DNA from: Salinithrix halophila
GTDB taxonomy: Bacteria > Bacillota > Bacilli > Thermoactinomycetales > DSM-45169
Length of the DNA: 64,000 bases
Assembly (NCBI RefSeq): GCF_042650125.1
Contig: NZ_JBHSAP010000007.1
Coordinates: 756,436 to 820,435, forward strand
Direction: 5' to 3'
Shown piece after piece: positions 17,621-26,519 of this stretch. Made by a program: the position numbers and the translations under genes. The first letter of the stretch is position 1, and each line of letters opens with the position of its first letter. Under the pieces are notes generated by a model. The model saw only the letters and a list, made by a program, of their open reading frames with translations. It was not told the DNA's origin and searched no databases.

Positions 17621-18601
17621 TCAAAAGTCGAGTGTTTTATAGATCCCGGCGCAGACTCGTTCCACTGAGGGTAAGTATTCATCTTCGATCGCGGTCAGCG
17701 GGTACGGAGTATCAAAGCCGGTCACACGGACCACCGGGGCCTCCAGAGAAAGGATCGCTTCTTCGTTGATGCGTGCAGTCAGCTCTGCACCAACACCGCC
17801 GGTCTGAGGGGCTTCGTGGATGACCACGGCCCGATGGGTCTTCTTCACGGAGCCGATGATCGTCTCCAGATCGAAGGGAGAGATCGTCCGAAGGTCAATG
17901 ACTTCCGCTTTCACACCGCGTTCTTTTTCTGCCTGAGCAGCCGCCTTTTCCGCCACATGAACCATGGAACCATAGGCAATCAGCGTGACGTCGGATCCTT
18001 CTTTGACCACATTAGCTTTACCCAGGGGAACCGTATAGGCTTCCTCCGGTACATCCGCCTTGATGGAGCGATACAGTTTCATCGGTTCATAGAAGATCAC
18101 CGGATCCTCATCGCGGATAGCGGAGATCAGAAGCCCTTTCGCATCGTAGGGGTTGGAGGGAACAACCACCTTTACCCCCGGGCTGTGCATGAAGAGGGCT
18201 TCCAGGCTGTCAGAGTGCATTTCCGGCGTCTTCACACCGCCGCCATAAGGGATGCGAATCGTGATTGGAGCCGTAAATCGACCGCCGGAACGCATCCGGA
18301 TTCGCGCAGCCTGTGTGGCGATTTGATCCATGCACTCGTAAACAAAACCGGCAAACTGGATTTCGGGTACCGGGCGGAAGCCGTGGTTTGCCAGGCCAAT
18401 CGCCGCTCCGATGATGGCGGATTCAGCGAGGGGGGTATCGAAAGAGCGTTTTTCGCCGAAATTCTGATACAAATCGGCAGTCGCCCGGAACACGCCACCA
18501 TTGACCCCTACGTCTTCACCGAGTACGATCACATTTTCATCTTGTTCCATCTCCGCGCGGAGACCATCGTTGATAGCTTTAATTAACGTCATGGTGGCCA
18601 T
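17621..18601 (-). CDS. pdhB: pyruvate dehydrogenase E1 subunit beta
   Basis: 326 residues with the transketolase pyrimidine-binding domain (VIVLGEDVGVNGGVFRAT, with the Glu contacting thiamine) and the C-terminal domain (VIDLRTISPFDLETI, HEAPQTGGVGAEL). It forms the alpha2beta2 E1 that decarboxylates pyruvate. AAGGAGG precedes the ATG. It sits two bases after pdhA in the operon. Confidence 0.95.
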   Translation of the reverse strand: MATMTLIKAINDGLRAEMEQDENVIVLGEDVGVNGGVFRATADLYQNFGEKRSFDTPLAESAIIGAAIGLANHGFRPVPEIQFAGFVYECMDQIATQAARIRMRSGGRFTAPITIRIPYGGGVKTPEMHSDSLEALFMHSPGVKVVVPSNPYDAKGLLISAIRDEDPVIFYEPMKLYRSIKADVPEEAYTVPLGKANVVKEGSDVTLIAYGSMVHVAEKAAAQAEKERGVKAEVIDLRTISPFDLETIIGSVKKTHRAVVIHEAPQTGGVGAELTARINEEAILSLEAPVVRVTGFDTPYPLTAIEDEYLPSVERVCAGIYKTLDF

Positions 18602-18603
18602 GA

Positions 18604-19689
18604 TTATTTGCCCTCCTTCCAGGAGAGGTATTCATCTTTTTGTTTTTTGAGGATTGCCGGCGTTTCAGCGTAGAGATCGTCGATCAGTTCGGAGACTGTT
18701 CCCTTCGGCGCTTTCTCTACCTTCTTGATCGCTTCGTTCATTTCGTTGAGGACTTCTTCTTTCACGCGCTCTTCCTCTTCATCGGACCACAGGTTCTTCG
18801 AATCCAGGTATTGGCGAAGACGCTTGAGAGGATCTTTCTTAGAAGTCCATCCTTCTTCCTCTTCCTTGGTCCGATACCGACCCGGATCGTCGCCAGCCAT
18901 GGTGTGGGGGCCGACGCGGTATGTGACGGCTTCGATGAGAGTCGGGCCTTCTCCTTTACGGGCACGGTCGGCAGCATCCTTGGTCGCCTGGTAGACAGCC
19001 AGTGCATCATTACCGTCGACACGGATACCGGCGATGCCATAGGCCACAGCTTTCTGAGCGATCGTCTCTGCCCGCGTCTGCTTATGGAAGGGCACACTGA
19101 TGGCGTATTGGTTGTTCTGACAGAAGAAAATAGAATTGGCGTCATAGACACCGGCAAAATTGAGACCTTCGTGGAAATCCCCTTCGGAGGTGGCCCCATC
19201 ACCAAAGAAAGCGATTGCCACATGATCCTCCTCTCTCAGCCGGAACGCCCAGCCAGACCCGGCACAATGGAGGACATGAGCGGCGATGATAATCTGCGGT
19301 GGGTAAGCATTCACGTCATCTGGTGTCTTCATCCCCGTGATCTGGCCGCGGGAATTCAGGAAGACATTCTCCATCGGAAGGCCGTGATACATCGCGGTTC
19401 CTACATCCCGATAGCTGGGGTACAGCATATCGCTCTTCTTCAGGGCTGCCATGGAAGCGATCTGACATGCTTCCTGACCGGCCATCGGTGCATAAAAACC
19501 GAGCCGCCCCTGGCGGTTCAGCTTGATCGCACGTCCGTCGAAGGTACGGATGCGCAACATCCAACTGTAGATGTCCTTCAGCTCGTCGTCGGAAAGGTCA
19601 GGTGCCTTTTGATCATTGACGATTTCGCCGTTTTCGTTCAGGATTTGGAACATTTCCGTTCCCTGTTTTAACTCCATCACTTTAGGCAC
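18604..19689 (-). CDS. pdhA: pyruvate dehydrogenase E1 subunit alpha
   Basis: 361 residues. The thiamine diphosphate and Mg motif is GDGATSEGDFHEGLNFAGV ending in NN, and the phosphorylation-loop-like RVGPHTMAGDDPGRYR is present. It is more likely E1 of pyruvate than of branched-chain keto acids because of the closely packed E1-E1-E2-E3 order and overall similarity to Bacillus PdhA. GTG start after GAGGTG. First gene of the operon, with a leader of up to 300 bases upstream. Confidence 0.94.
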   Translation of the reverse strand: MPKVMELKQGTEMFQILNENGEIVNDQKAPDLSDDELKDIYSWMLRIRTFDGRAIKLNRQGRLGFYAPMAGQEACQIASMAALKKSDMLYPSYRDVGTAMYHGLPMENVFLNSRGQITGMKTPDDVNAYPPQIIIAAHVLHCAGSGWAFRLREEDHVAIAFFGDGATSEGDFHEGLNFAGVYDANSIFFCQNNQYAISVPFHKQTRAETIAQKAVAYGIAGIRVDGNDALAVYQATKDAADRARKGEGPTLIEAVTYRVGPHTMAGDDPGRYRTKEEEEGWTSKKDPLKRLRQYLDSKNLWSDEEEERVKEEVLNEMNEAIKKVEKAPKGTVSELIDDLYAETPAILKKQKDEYLSWKEGK

Positions 19690-20072
19690 GATGGATACAC
19701 CTCACTTCTTTGGTGGTCCCTTTCGGGCGGGAAGGCCAGGCAGTGGTTTCCATTCCGTTAGACTTCTCTTTTCTGGCACAAGACATGCGAAAAGCGGGCA
19801 AATCGCCCCGAAGTCCCTTTCGAAAAACTCCAATTGAAACACTACCCGACCTGACCTTGCAAAAAACCTGTCGAACAAAGCAGCGACCAACCAATCCTGC
19901 TTGTATCTGGTGTCTTTTTTCTGTCTCTTCCACCTGTGACAACAGGTTTACAACTGAAATGATACACCTCGGAATTTTATCCGTCAACACTTTGGAAATA
20001 CCGAGCTAAATGCAATAATACAGCATTGAAACAGAAGAGAAGAATATAATGGTACAGATGTTTTTGCAGGGT
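19690..20072. other. pdh upstream region
   Basis: No gene is supported here. ACCTGTGACAACAGGT (19932-19947) is a perfect 6-4-6 palindrome and could be an operator for the pdh operon. No confident promoter was found. Confidence 0.4.
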
Positions 20073-20104
20073 AAAAACCCCGTCCTTTCAAGGACGGGGT
20101 TTTT
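20073..20104 (-). terminator. terminator of the DUF6612 lipoprotein gene
   Basis: The perfect stem AAAAACCCCGTCCTT / AAGGACGGGGTTTTT is flanked by A and T runs and works in both directions. Confidence 0.85.
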
Positions 20105-20120
20105 GGAACGGGTTAATGCA

Positions 20121-21005
20121 TCACATTTCCTCAGCTTTGCTTTTTACCTCTTTCGGGACCGTAATCGTCCCCTCAAACTTACCGGCATCCTTCATTTGCA
20201 TCGTCTGTTCTACTTCAATGCTGCCTTTATCCTTAATCAGGATTTCCATGAAGGTAACCTGATTAATTTTTTTCTGTTTGAAGGTTTTTTTGTCGATCAG
20301 GACGCTTTGGGAAAAATGAGTGATCTTGATGTCCTTAGAATTAATTGGCAATCCACTTTGCTGGAATTGGGGTTCCAGGCTGGCTTTCATCTGCTTCACC
20401 AAGTCATTCATGACTTTTTTCATGTCCTCGCCTTTCAGATCCATCTTCAGTAGGAAGCCATCAGATTGTTCCTTCATCGATATCGGGCCAGCTTCCTTGC
20501 CACCTGTCAGTTTATCCAATACTTTCTGAAATTGCTTTACGGATTCTGAAGGTTGTTGAACCTGGCCCGCACCCTGCACGGCTTCCATGCCTGTGGCTTT
20601 CGATTTCAACCATTTCTCGGGTCCTGCTTTCTGGTAAAGAGTGTTATCCACGAGGTACATCTCCACCGGAAGCTTTTGCTCCTCCGTCTTCATGGTCCCC
20701 TTCATATGCATGGATGGGGGATCGTTTAGGTAATCCATTTTCATGCCGTAGTTCATGGCAATGTTCTCTTCGTCTCCGTTCACCTTTACCGTAAACATCT
20801 GATTTCCGTTCATGTCATAACTGATACCCTTTTCTTCCTGGCTCTTCTTTTCTACTTGGGCGATTACTTCACCGACCGTCCAGTCCTTTTTTTCCTCGGG
20901 GTTGGCTTCCTTATTGTCGGAACCGGCTCCGGTCAGACTGCCGCATGCTACGAGGCCAAGCGATAGAAGGGCGATAAACGTAAAAGATAAGAGCTTTTTC
21001 ACCAT
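20121..21005 (-). CDS. DUF6612 lipoprotein
   Basis: 294 residues: a signal peptide with lipobox LVACG (Cys about residue 21), a charged linker, then an extended beta-rich domain resembling LolA/LppX-type lipid-binding folds (MNYGMKMDYLNDPPSMHMKGTM, EMYLVDNTLYQKAGPEKWLK). It should be tethered on the outer face of the membrane. Proteins of this family are common in Bacillales, and their ligand is unknown. Its own terminator and an upstream ribosome binding site (AAAGGGG) indicate a single-gene unit. Confidence 0.78.
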   Translation of the reverse strand: MVKKLLSFTFIALLSLGLVACGSLTGAGSDNKEANPEEKKDWTVGEVIAQVEKKSQEEKGISYDMNGNQMFTVKVNGDEENIAMNYGMKMDYLNDPPSMHMKGTMKTEEQKLPVEMYLVDNTLYQKAGPEKWLKSKATGMEAVQGAGQVQQPSESVKQFQKVLDKLTGGKEAGPISMKEQSDGFLLKMDLKGEDMKKVMNDLVKQMKASLEPQFQQSGLPINSKDIKITHFSQSVLIDKKTFKQKKINQVTFMEILIKDKGSIEVEQTMQMKDAGKFEGTITVPKEVKSKAEEM

Positions 21006-21152
21006 AAGAAACCCCTTTCGGTAATCGATTCATTCAGTCATACGGGCAAATTGCTGCATGGTTACACCGAACTAGGAAATCTTTTGTCGAAATTCCCTGT
21101 CTGTCCAGTGTATCACCCCTTTCCGACAGCGGCTATACCTTTCCGTGAACAG

Positions 21153-21191
21153 AAAAAACGAGGGAGGCCGTATTGGATACGACCTCCCTCG
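21153..21191 (-). terminator. terminator of the ferritin-like gene
   Basis: A stem CGAGGGAGGTCGTATCC with GGCCTCCCTCG followed by TTTTTT on the minus strand. Confidence 0.82.
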
Positions 21192-21207
21192 GATAAGGGT
21201 ATTCATT

Positions 21208-21642
21208 TCAGGAAAGACGGGGATCTTTCAGCAGGCGTTGCATTTCTTCCTTGTGATTCGATTCGTCAGCCACCATGCCTTCCAGTTCAATCTTGAGGCC
21301 GTGCTGACCAGCTGCTTCGGCCTGTTCGATCCGTTTGATATAACGCTTGATCGTTGCGTCCTCTTCAGCAATGGCGTATTCCAGCATGCCCCTTACATCA
21401 CTCGCTTGTTTCACTTCGGCTGGTTTGACGACAGGGGTACCTCCCAATGAAGCAATCTTTTCAGAAAGGTAGCTGGCGTGTTTCATTTCATCCTGAATTT
21501 CCCCTTCAAAAAAACTTTTCAGCATGGGACGAGCTAAGCCTGAAACCGTCGCTGCGTTATAGGTGTAAGTGATGGCAGCGGCATATTCGTAAGCGAGGTC
21601 CTCGTTCAGTCCGTCGATCAAGGTTTTAATGTCTTGTTCCAT
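21208..21642 (-). CDS. ferritin-like / bacterioferritin-type protein
   Basis: 144 residues forming a four-helix bundle. Diiron ligands fit the positions YEYAAAITYTYNA (Glu, helix A), EIQDEMKHASYL (Glu and His, helix B), EEDATIKRYIKR (Glu, helix C) and DESNHKEEMQ (Glu and His, helix D). No haem-ligand Met is evident. The role may be iron storage or oxidative-stress protection. The open frame continues about 90 codons upstream, but AAAGGAG lies 11 bases before this ATG. Divergent from ytqA. Confidence 0.8.
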   Translation of the reverse strand: MEQDIKTLIDGLNEDLAYEYAAAITYTYNAATVSGLARPMLKSFFEGEIQDEMKHASYLSEKIASLGGTPVVKPAEVKQASDVRGMLEYAIAEEDATIKRYIKRIEQAEAAGQHGLKIELEGMVADESNHKEEMQRLLKDPRLS

Positions 21643-21802
21643 CGAGAAATCGACTCCTTTCATTGTTAGGGAATCGCCTTCTGAACTAGTATTGGATTTC
21701 CCGAAAGGCAAAGAATCAAACATGGGATTCAATCTGCCCTCCCTCCTTCGACGCTCGCTTTCATCCCCATAAATGGATTTAGGGGTTTTCTCGTCGCAAT
21801 GA

Positions 21803-21808
21803 TATAAT
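21803..21808 (+). promoter_or_regulatory. -10 box of the ytqA operon
   Basis: A perfect TATAAT 30 bases before the ytqA ATG. The -35 region is weak (TTAGGG). Confidence 0.45.
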
Positions 21809-21843
21809 AGGGGGTGAACTTGCAGTGAAAAGGATGGATATCC

Positions 21844-22857
21844 ATGAATGCCAATCAACCGCAAGCGATCCCTCTCCTCTGGGGGGAGAAGCGGTATCAT
21901 ACTTGGAATCACCATCTCCGAAGCACTTTCGGAGAGAAGATCTTTAAAGTTCCGCTAGACGGCGGCTTCTCATGTCCAAACCGGGACGGCACTATTGGTA
22001 AAGTCGGGGGATGTACCTTCTGCAGTCCCCTCGGTTCCGGGGATTTTGCCGGTCGACGCCGGGATGACCTGGTGGAGCAGTTCAACAAGGTGAAGGAACG
22101 GATGCACCGGAAATGGCCGAAGGCAAAGTATATCGGTTATTTCCAGGCCTTCAGTAACACTTACGCACCTGCTGAGGAGCTGCGTCCCATGTATGAAGTG
22201 ATTATGAAACAACCCGGTGTCGTCGGACTCTCCATCGCCACCCGTCCCGATTGTCTCCCCGATGAGGTTTTAGATCTCCTCGAAGAGATCAACCAACGGA
22301 CCTATCTGTGGGTGGAACTGGGCCTGCAAACGATCCATGAGTCTACTTCCGATCTGATCAATCGGGCCCATGACTACGCTTGCTTCCTGGATGCTGTAAC
22401 CAAGCTTCGTGCCCGGGGCATCCGGGTCTGCGCTCACATCATCTTCGGCCTTCCCCAGGAAACCACGGAGATGATGCTGGAAACGGCTCGTGCCTGTGCC
22501 GCCATGGACATTCAGGGAATCAAGATCCATTCTCTCCACCTTCTGAAAAAAACGCAGATGGTGAAGCAGTACAAGGAAGGACTTCTTCAATTCCTCGACC
22601 GGGAAACTTATGTCAACCTGGTAGTGGATACGTTGGAAATGCTTCATCCCTCGGTCATCATCCATCGGGTCACCGGCGATGGCCCCCCCGACCTGATGAT
22701 CGGACCCTTGTGGAGTACGAAAAAGTGGGAGTCTCTCCACGCCATCGACAGTGAGCTGAAACACCGGGCTTCTTGGCAGGGGAAACAGTGGAACCCATCC
22801 ATGACCACCCCCCTGCCTGTGCGTACCGGACCTGTGGGGAGGACCTCTGTCGGATGA
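21844..22857 (+). CDS. ytqA: radical SAM protein YtqA (TIGR01212), tRNA wobble-uridine pathway
   Basis: 337 residues. The cluster-binding cysteines lie in FSCPNRDGTIGKVGGCTFC near residue 40-60, as is typical of this family. The family partner in Bacillus (YtqB, now MnmM) methylates 5-aminomethyl-2-thiouridine at tRNA position 34, and YtqA (MnmL) has been linked to forming that aminomethyl group in the alternative Gram-positive route. The assignment rests on known family data and on the conserved pairing. ATG after AAAGGATGG; it overlaps the next gene by four bases. Confidence 0.88.
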   Translation: MNANQPQAIPLLWGEKRYHTWNHHLRSTFGEKIFKVPLDGGFSCPNRDGTIGKVGGCTFCSPLGSGDFAGRRRDDLVEQFNKVKERMHRKWPKAKYIGYFQAFSNTYAPAEELRPMYEVIMKQPGVVGLSIATRPDCLPDEVLDLLEEINQRTYLWVELGLQTIHESTSDLINRAHDYACFLDAVTKLRARGIRVCAHIIFGLPQETTEMMLETARACAAMDIQGIKIHSLHLLKKTQMVKQYKEGLLQFLDRETYVNLVVDTLEMLHPSVIIHRVTGDGPPDLMIGPLWSTKKWESLHAIDSELKHRASWQGKQWNPSMTTPLPVRTGPVGRTSVG

Positions 22858-23426
22858 ACCTCTCTTCTATCCTCTCCTTCACCAAAGCCTGGGTGAAGGA
22901 GTCTTTATTTGAAGGGGCGGTTGCCGTTGATGCCACCGTCGGCAACGGAAACGATACCCTGTTTCTGGCGAAAGCGGTGGGAGCTAAAGGTCGGGTTTTC
23001 GGCTTCGACATTCAGGCACAGGCCCTGAACCAAACCCGCTCTCTCCTCATCGAAGCCGGTGTAGAAAGCCGAGTTTCTCTCTTTCAGCGAGGCCACCACC
23101 GCCTGGCGGAAACCCTTGCCGAGACAAATGTGCCATCCGTTCAAGCAGTAATGTTTAATTTGGGCTACCTCCCGCAAGGAGACCCCTCCATCACTACACT
23201 CCCGGAAACCACCCTTACCGCCGTCGACCAATCGCTCAACCTAATAGCTACGGGAGGAACACTCACCCTTGTTCTTTATACCGGTCACCCCGGCGGAGAA
23301 GAGGAAGCCTCCGCCGTTTTGGAGCGCCTCACTACCCTGGATCCCCGTTTCTTCGATTCGGCCCATTACCGCCTCCTCAACCGGAATCGTGCTCCCTCGC
23401 TTGTTATTGTGAGGAAAAAAAAATAG
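22854..23426 (+). CDS. mnmM: tRNA mnm5s2U34 methyltransferase MnmM (YtqB)
   Basis: 190 residues of the Rossmann-fold SAM-dependent methyltransferase family. The SAM site is AVDATVGNGNDTLFLAK, followed by FGFDIQ (acidic end of beta-2) and FNLGYLPQGDPSI, a conserved active-site stretch. The start ATG overlaps the ytqA stop (ATGA), so the two are coupled. An intrinsic terminator follows at 23438-23476. Confidence 0.88.
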   Translation: MNLSSILSFTKAWVKESLFEGAVAVDATVGNGNDTLFLAKAVGAKGRVFGFDIQAQALNQTRSLLIEAGVESRVSLFQRGHHRLAETLAETNVPSVQAVMFNLGYLPQGDPSITTLPETTLTAVDQSLNLIATGGTLTLVLYTGHPGGEEEASAVLERLTTLDPRFFDSAHYRLLNRNRAPSLVIVRKKK

Positions 23427-23437
23427 TCGAAAGCTCG

Positions 23438-23476
23438 AAAACCCCTGCTCCGTTTGGTGGAAGCAGGGGTTTTTTG
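23438..23476 (+). terminator. terminator of the ytqA-mnmM operon
   Basis: AAAACCCCTGCT with AGCAGGGGTTTTTT and a run of T. Confidence 0.85.
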
Positions 23477-23489
23477 ATACGAGAGAAAC

Positions 23490-23511
23490 AAAAAAGGCCC
23501 TTGCGGGCCCT
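23490..23511 (-). terminator. terminator of the nadE transcript
   Basis: Minus-strand AGGGCCCGCAAGGGCC followed by TTTTTT, about 270 bases past the nadE stop. Confidence 0.75.
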
Positions 23512-23782
23512 AAGGTTGTTGACAAACCCCACAGAAGAGGGGCGAGCCGGATTTCCGACTCCGCGCCAGATGTTCCTCCCGCAGATGTTAGGTCTGTCCG
23601 CTCCGTATCCTCCGGCTTCAACCATCGGCCAAAGGAAAAGCGTGTGTGGCCGAAAAACGGTTGAAGCTTCCGGACACTCCACTGGGTTGTCGGGCTAACA
23701 GGCGCTTCACCGGAAACCGGCTCACCTTTTTGTGCAGAAGGACTTTGTCAGCAGTTTCAAGCCCCTTGTGGGCCTTATTCCC
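23512..23782 (-). ncRNA. candidate structured RNA in the 3' region of nadE
   Basis: The 270 bases between the nadE stop and its terminator hold no convincing gene but several paired segments, read on the minus strand: TGTTAG with CTAACA, TGTCCG with CGGACA, AGCTTCAACC with GGTTGAAGC, TCGGCCA with TGGCCGA, and a separate hairpin AGTCGGA / TCCGGCT. The first four nest into one long rod. Unpaired purine-rich GGAGGA motifs lie between stems. The segment could be an independent small RNA or a regulated 3' UTR. It does not match tmRNA, RNase P or SRP RNA by eye. Confidence 0.4.
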
Positions 23783-24610
23783 TCACTCGGTCCACCAGTC
23801 ATCCAACACGGATACCGGAACCGTCCGCTTATGGCGGGTGGCAAGAAACCTCCCCTCAATCTTGCGGACGGCTTCTTTACCGACTTCTTTTCCTTCCAGA
23901 TAGTCGTCGATCTCTTCATAGGTGAGCTCTAGTTCCGCCTCATCCGCCTGCCCTGGATTTTCATCCAATAGATCGGCGGTAGGGAGCTTTTGGTAAATGG
24001 CCGGTTCTGCTCCCAGATGCTTTAGGAGTTCTTTCCCCTGCCGCTTATTAAGGCCGAAAAGGGGAACCAGATCGGCGCCTCCGTCGCCATATTTGGTGAA
24101 AAAGCCGGTCACTGCCTCAGCGGCATGGTCCGTTCCCACCACAAGCAGGCCGTATTGGCCAGCTACGTTATACTGGGCTATCATCCGTTCCCGGGCTTTG
24201 GCGTTCCCCTTCACGTAATCGGACAACGGTTCTCCCGTGCCTTCCCGGAAGGCTTTCACGGAGGCGTCCACCGCTTCCTTAATGTTAACAGTAAGGGTTC
24301 GGTCCGGCGCGATGAAACGGAGGGCTCGCTGAGCGTCTTCCTCGTCCTTCTGCACACCATAGGGAAGACGCATGGCAATAAAGGTATAATTCCCACCCGT
24401 CTCCTGCCGAAGCTCCTCTACCGCCATTTGAGAAAGGCGACCAGCAAGGGAAGAATCCTGTCCACCGGAAATCCCTAACACCAATCCGTTGGCCCCAGTC
24501 CGCTTCAGATACCCTTTGATGAAGTCGATTCGTTTCCGGGTTTCCCCATCCCGGTCGATAGTAGGCTGAACGCCCATCTCTTCGATGATTTCCCTTTGCA
24601 ATCGATCCAT
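23783..24610 (-). CDS. nadE: ammonia-dependent NAD+ synthetase
   Basis: 275 residues, the normal length for the NH3-dependent type without a glutaminase domain. The pyrophosphatase P-loop is GISGGQDSSLAGRL. NAIMxARxRM-like KGNAKARERMIAQY and GTDHAAEAVTGFFTKYGDGGADL follow in the right order. It amidates deamido-NAD with ATP. The ATG follows a purine-rich GAGGAGGAG; another ATG five codons upstream lacks a site. Confidence 0.95.
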   Translation of the reverse strand: MDRLQREIIEEMGVQPTIDRDGETRKRIDFIKGYLKRTGANGLVLGISGGQDSSLAGRLSQMAVEELRQETGGNYTFIAMRLPYGVQKDEEDAQRALRFIAPDRTLTVNIKEAVDASVKAFREGTGEPLSDYVKGNAKARERMIAQYNVAGQYGLLVVGTDHAAEAVTGFFTKYGDGGADLVPLFGLNKRQGKELLKHLGAEPAIYQKLPTADLLDENPGQADEAELELTYEEIDDYLEGKEVGKEAVRKIEGRFLATRHKRTVPVSVLDDWWTE

Positions 24611-24719
24611 ACTCCTCCTCCTCATCCCGTTTTCGTATCCCTTTCAGTTATATCATACCCCCAGAGGGAGGACCCAGTGGCAGGGTCTGATTTCAAAACC
24701 GAACGTCTGACCTCTATGA

Positions 24720-26330
24720 TTATCCCCCGATTTGTTCAAGGAGATATTCTGTGGCATCCACTTCCGAGTCCGAGCCGGGATCAATCCGGTAAAGGCGTAT
24801 TTTTATGATGCCGTCCCCATCGGGCATATCAGAGGAAACGGGAAAAGAGACCCTGGTAAAATTCTGTCCGTCGCCGTCGACCTGTACCGGATTATTACGG
24901 CTAACCGTCTGTTTGCCGTTTCGGTCCGACAGATAGACATCATACCTGACTTGTTGCTCTGGTGGTACATTCACATCCACCTGGACATCGTAAGATCCGC
25001 CGGACCCGCTGCGCGAAAAGGAGCGAAAGCTGCTGTTATCCGCGCCGGAAGGCCGGTCTTGTTGCCAATTGTATCCTTCATTCTCCGGCTTTTCCTCCTC
25101 TGGAGGTTGGGCCGGATTTCCCTGAGCTGATTCTTCCTCCGGCTTTTTGTCCGCTTTTTCCCGATCCGGCTCCGGCTCTTCCGTTTGAATTTCTTCTTCA
25201 GGTCCCTCGCTGTCCCCGGTATCGGCTTGCTGCTGCTCCGTGACGGGATCCCGATAAGCTTCTATCGGATCGTTTCCAGCTCCCTGAATTGCATTGACAA
25301 CGAATATAAACAAAAGGAGTGCTATTCCAATCGCGAACCACAACCGTTTCCTCTGCCAGGGGCGGCGGGCCCTAGACGCATTTCTGCCAGATTTCTTCAT
25401 CCGGCTTGGAATGGAGCCCGAAGAGTACGAAGATTCTCCCTCGGATAATCCATACTTTGTTATTTCCGGTTCAGGTGGTATAGCGAAGGGCTGAGTTCCC
25501 TGCCAAAAGCCTGTTAGAGCCCTTTCCAGGTCTGCTTTCATTTCTTCCGCTGTCTGGTAGCGCTCATCGGTGGACTTAGCCATCGAACGGGTAATGACAT
25601 GGCATAGCCCCTCGGATAGCTCCGGCTTCCAAAGACGTGGATCGGGGATCGGTTCTTGTAGGTGTTTCAGGGCGATGGCAATCGCTTCTTCCCCGTCATA
25701 GGGTAGCTTCCCCGTCACCATGTAAAAGAGAACCACACCCAAAGAGTACAGGTCGCTTTGATGGCTGATATTCCGCCCTTTCGCCTGTTCCGGAGAGAAG
25801 TAGTGAACTGAACCCATCACAAAGCCTGTCTGGGTAATCGTGGAAGCTCCGTTCAGCCGGGAAATCCCAAAATCCCCCAACTTAAACTGCCCGCCTGCCG
25901 TGGACATGATATTATGGGGCTTAATATCCCGGTGGACAATCCCCTTTTCATGGGCATGGGCAAGGCCGTCACAGATCTGGATGGTAACGGACACCGCTTC
26001 TTTCTCCGACAAAGCCCCCCGTCCTTCAATGAGATCTATCAGTGAAGCGCCCTCCATATATTCCATCACCATGTAATGGACAGAACCTTCTCTGCCTACA
26101 TCATAAACGTTAACGACGTTGGAATGGGACATGATGGCAGCCGCCTTGGCTTCCCGAGCAAAACGGCGGACAAAATCCCGGTCATGGCTGAGGGATTCAT
26201 TCATCACCTTCACTGCCACCTGGCGTTGGAGAAATTGATCCTGAGCCAAGTAGACGGTAGCCATCCCTCCGCCGCCTAGGCGCCGAAGGATCTCATAACG
26301 CCCTCCCAATATCTTCCCTTCCAAGGGCAT
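24720..26330 (-). CDS. membrane Ser/Thr protein kinase (copy 1)
   Basis: 536 residues. Kinase domain at about 10-270: Gly-rich loop LGGGGMATV, Lys at 41, HRDIKPHN (133-140), DFG (153-155), and SVHYFSPEQAKG activation segment. One transmembrane helix at about 331-349, then an Asp/Glu/Pro-rich linker and a C-terminal beta-rich module of about 90 residues (YDVQVDVNVPPEQQVRY ... IKIRLYRIDPGSDSE). There are no PASTA repeats, unlike PrkC, so the outer sensor differs. ATG follows GGGAGAAAAGG. It is separated by a terminator from its upstream paralogue, so it has its own promoter. Confidence 0.9.
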   Translation of the reverse strand: MPLEGKILGGRYEILRRLGGGGMATVYLAQDQFLQRQVAVKVMNESLSHDRDFVRRFAREAKAAAIMSHSNVVNVYDVGREGSVHYMVMEYMEGASLIDLIEGRGALSEKEAVSVTIQICDGLAHAHEKGIVHRDIKPHNIMSTAGGQFKLGDFGISRLNGASTITQTGFVMGSVHYFSPEQAKGRNISHQSDLYSLGVVLFYMVTGKLPYDGEEAIAIALKHLQEPIPDPRLWKPELSEGLCHVITRSMAKSTDERYQTAEEMKADLERALTGFWQGTQPFAIPPEPEITKYGLSEGESSYSSGSIPSRMKKSGRNASRARRPWQRKRLWFAIGIALLLFIFVVNAIQGAGNDPIEAYRDPVTEQQQADTGDSEGPEEEIQTEEPEPDREKADKKPEEESAQGNPAQPPEEEKPENEGYNWQQDRPSGADNSSFRSFSRSGSGGSYDVQVDVNVPPEQQVRYDVYLSDRNGKQTVSRNNPVQVDGDGQNFTRVSFPVSSDMPDGDGIIKIRLYRIDPGSDSEVDATEYLLEQIGG

Positions 26331-26451
26331 CACCTTTTCTCCCTCATTATGACGTTGGAAAAAACCGATCCACGCTTCTGATTCTATCATTTTACCAGTT
26401 TTTCAAAAATGCTTTTACGTGAAGTAGGATGAAAAAGGCCTCCACGATGAG

Positions 26452-26492
26452 AAAACCCCGCTGGATAAAGAAATTCTACCCAGCGGGGTTTT
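26452..26492 (-). terminator. terminator between the two kinase genes
   Basis: A perfect AAAACCCCGCTGG / CCAGCGGGGTTTT stem with T-run, downstream of kinase copy 2. Confidence 0.85.
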
Positions 26493-26519
26493 GGATCATC
26501 TTATCATGAGGAACCCTTT

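Noticed and set aside
18640..19671. A 343-codon open frame antisense to pdhA
   Set aside because: The sense strand encodes a clear E1 alpha subunit; the antisense product shows no known motif.
19682..19990. A 102-codon frame before pdhA
   Set aside because: No ribosome binding site, low-complexity basic composition, no family match; more likely the pdh leader.
23404..23682. Minus-strand frame in the nadE 3' region
   Set aside because: It crosses two terminators and its sequence has no globular pattern; RNA pairing explains the region better.
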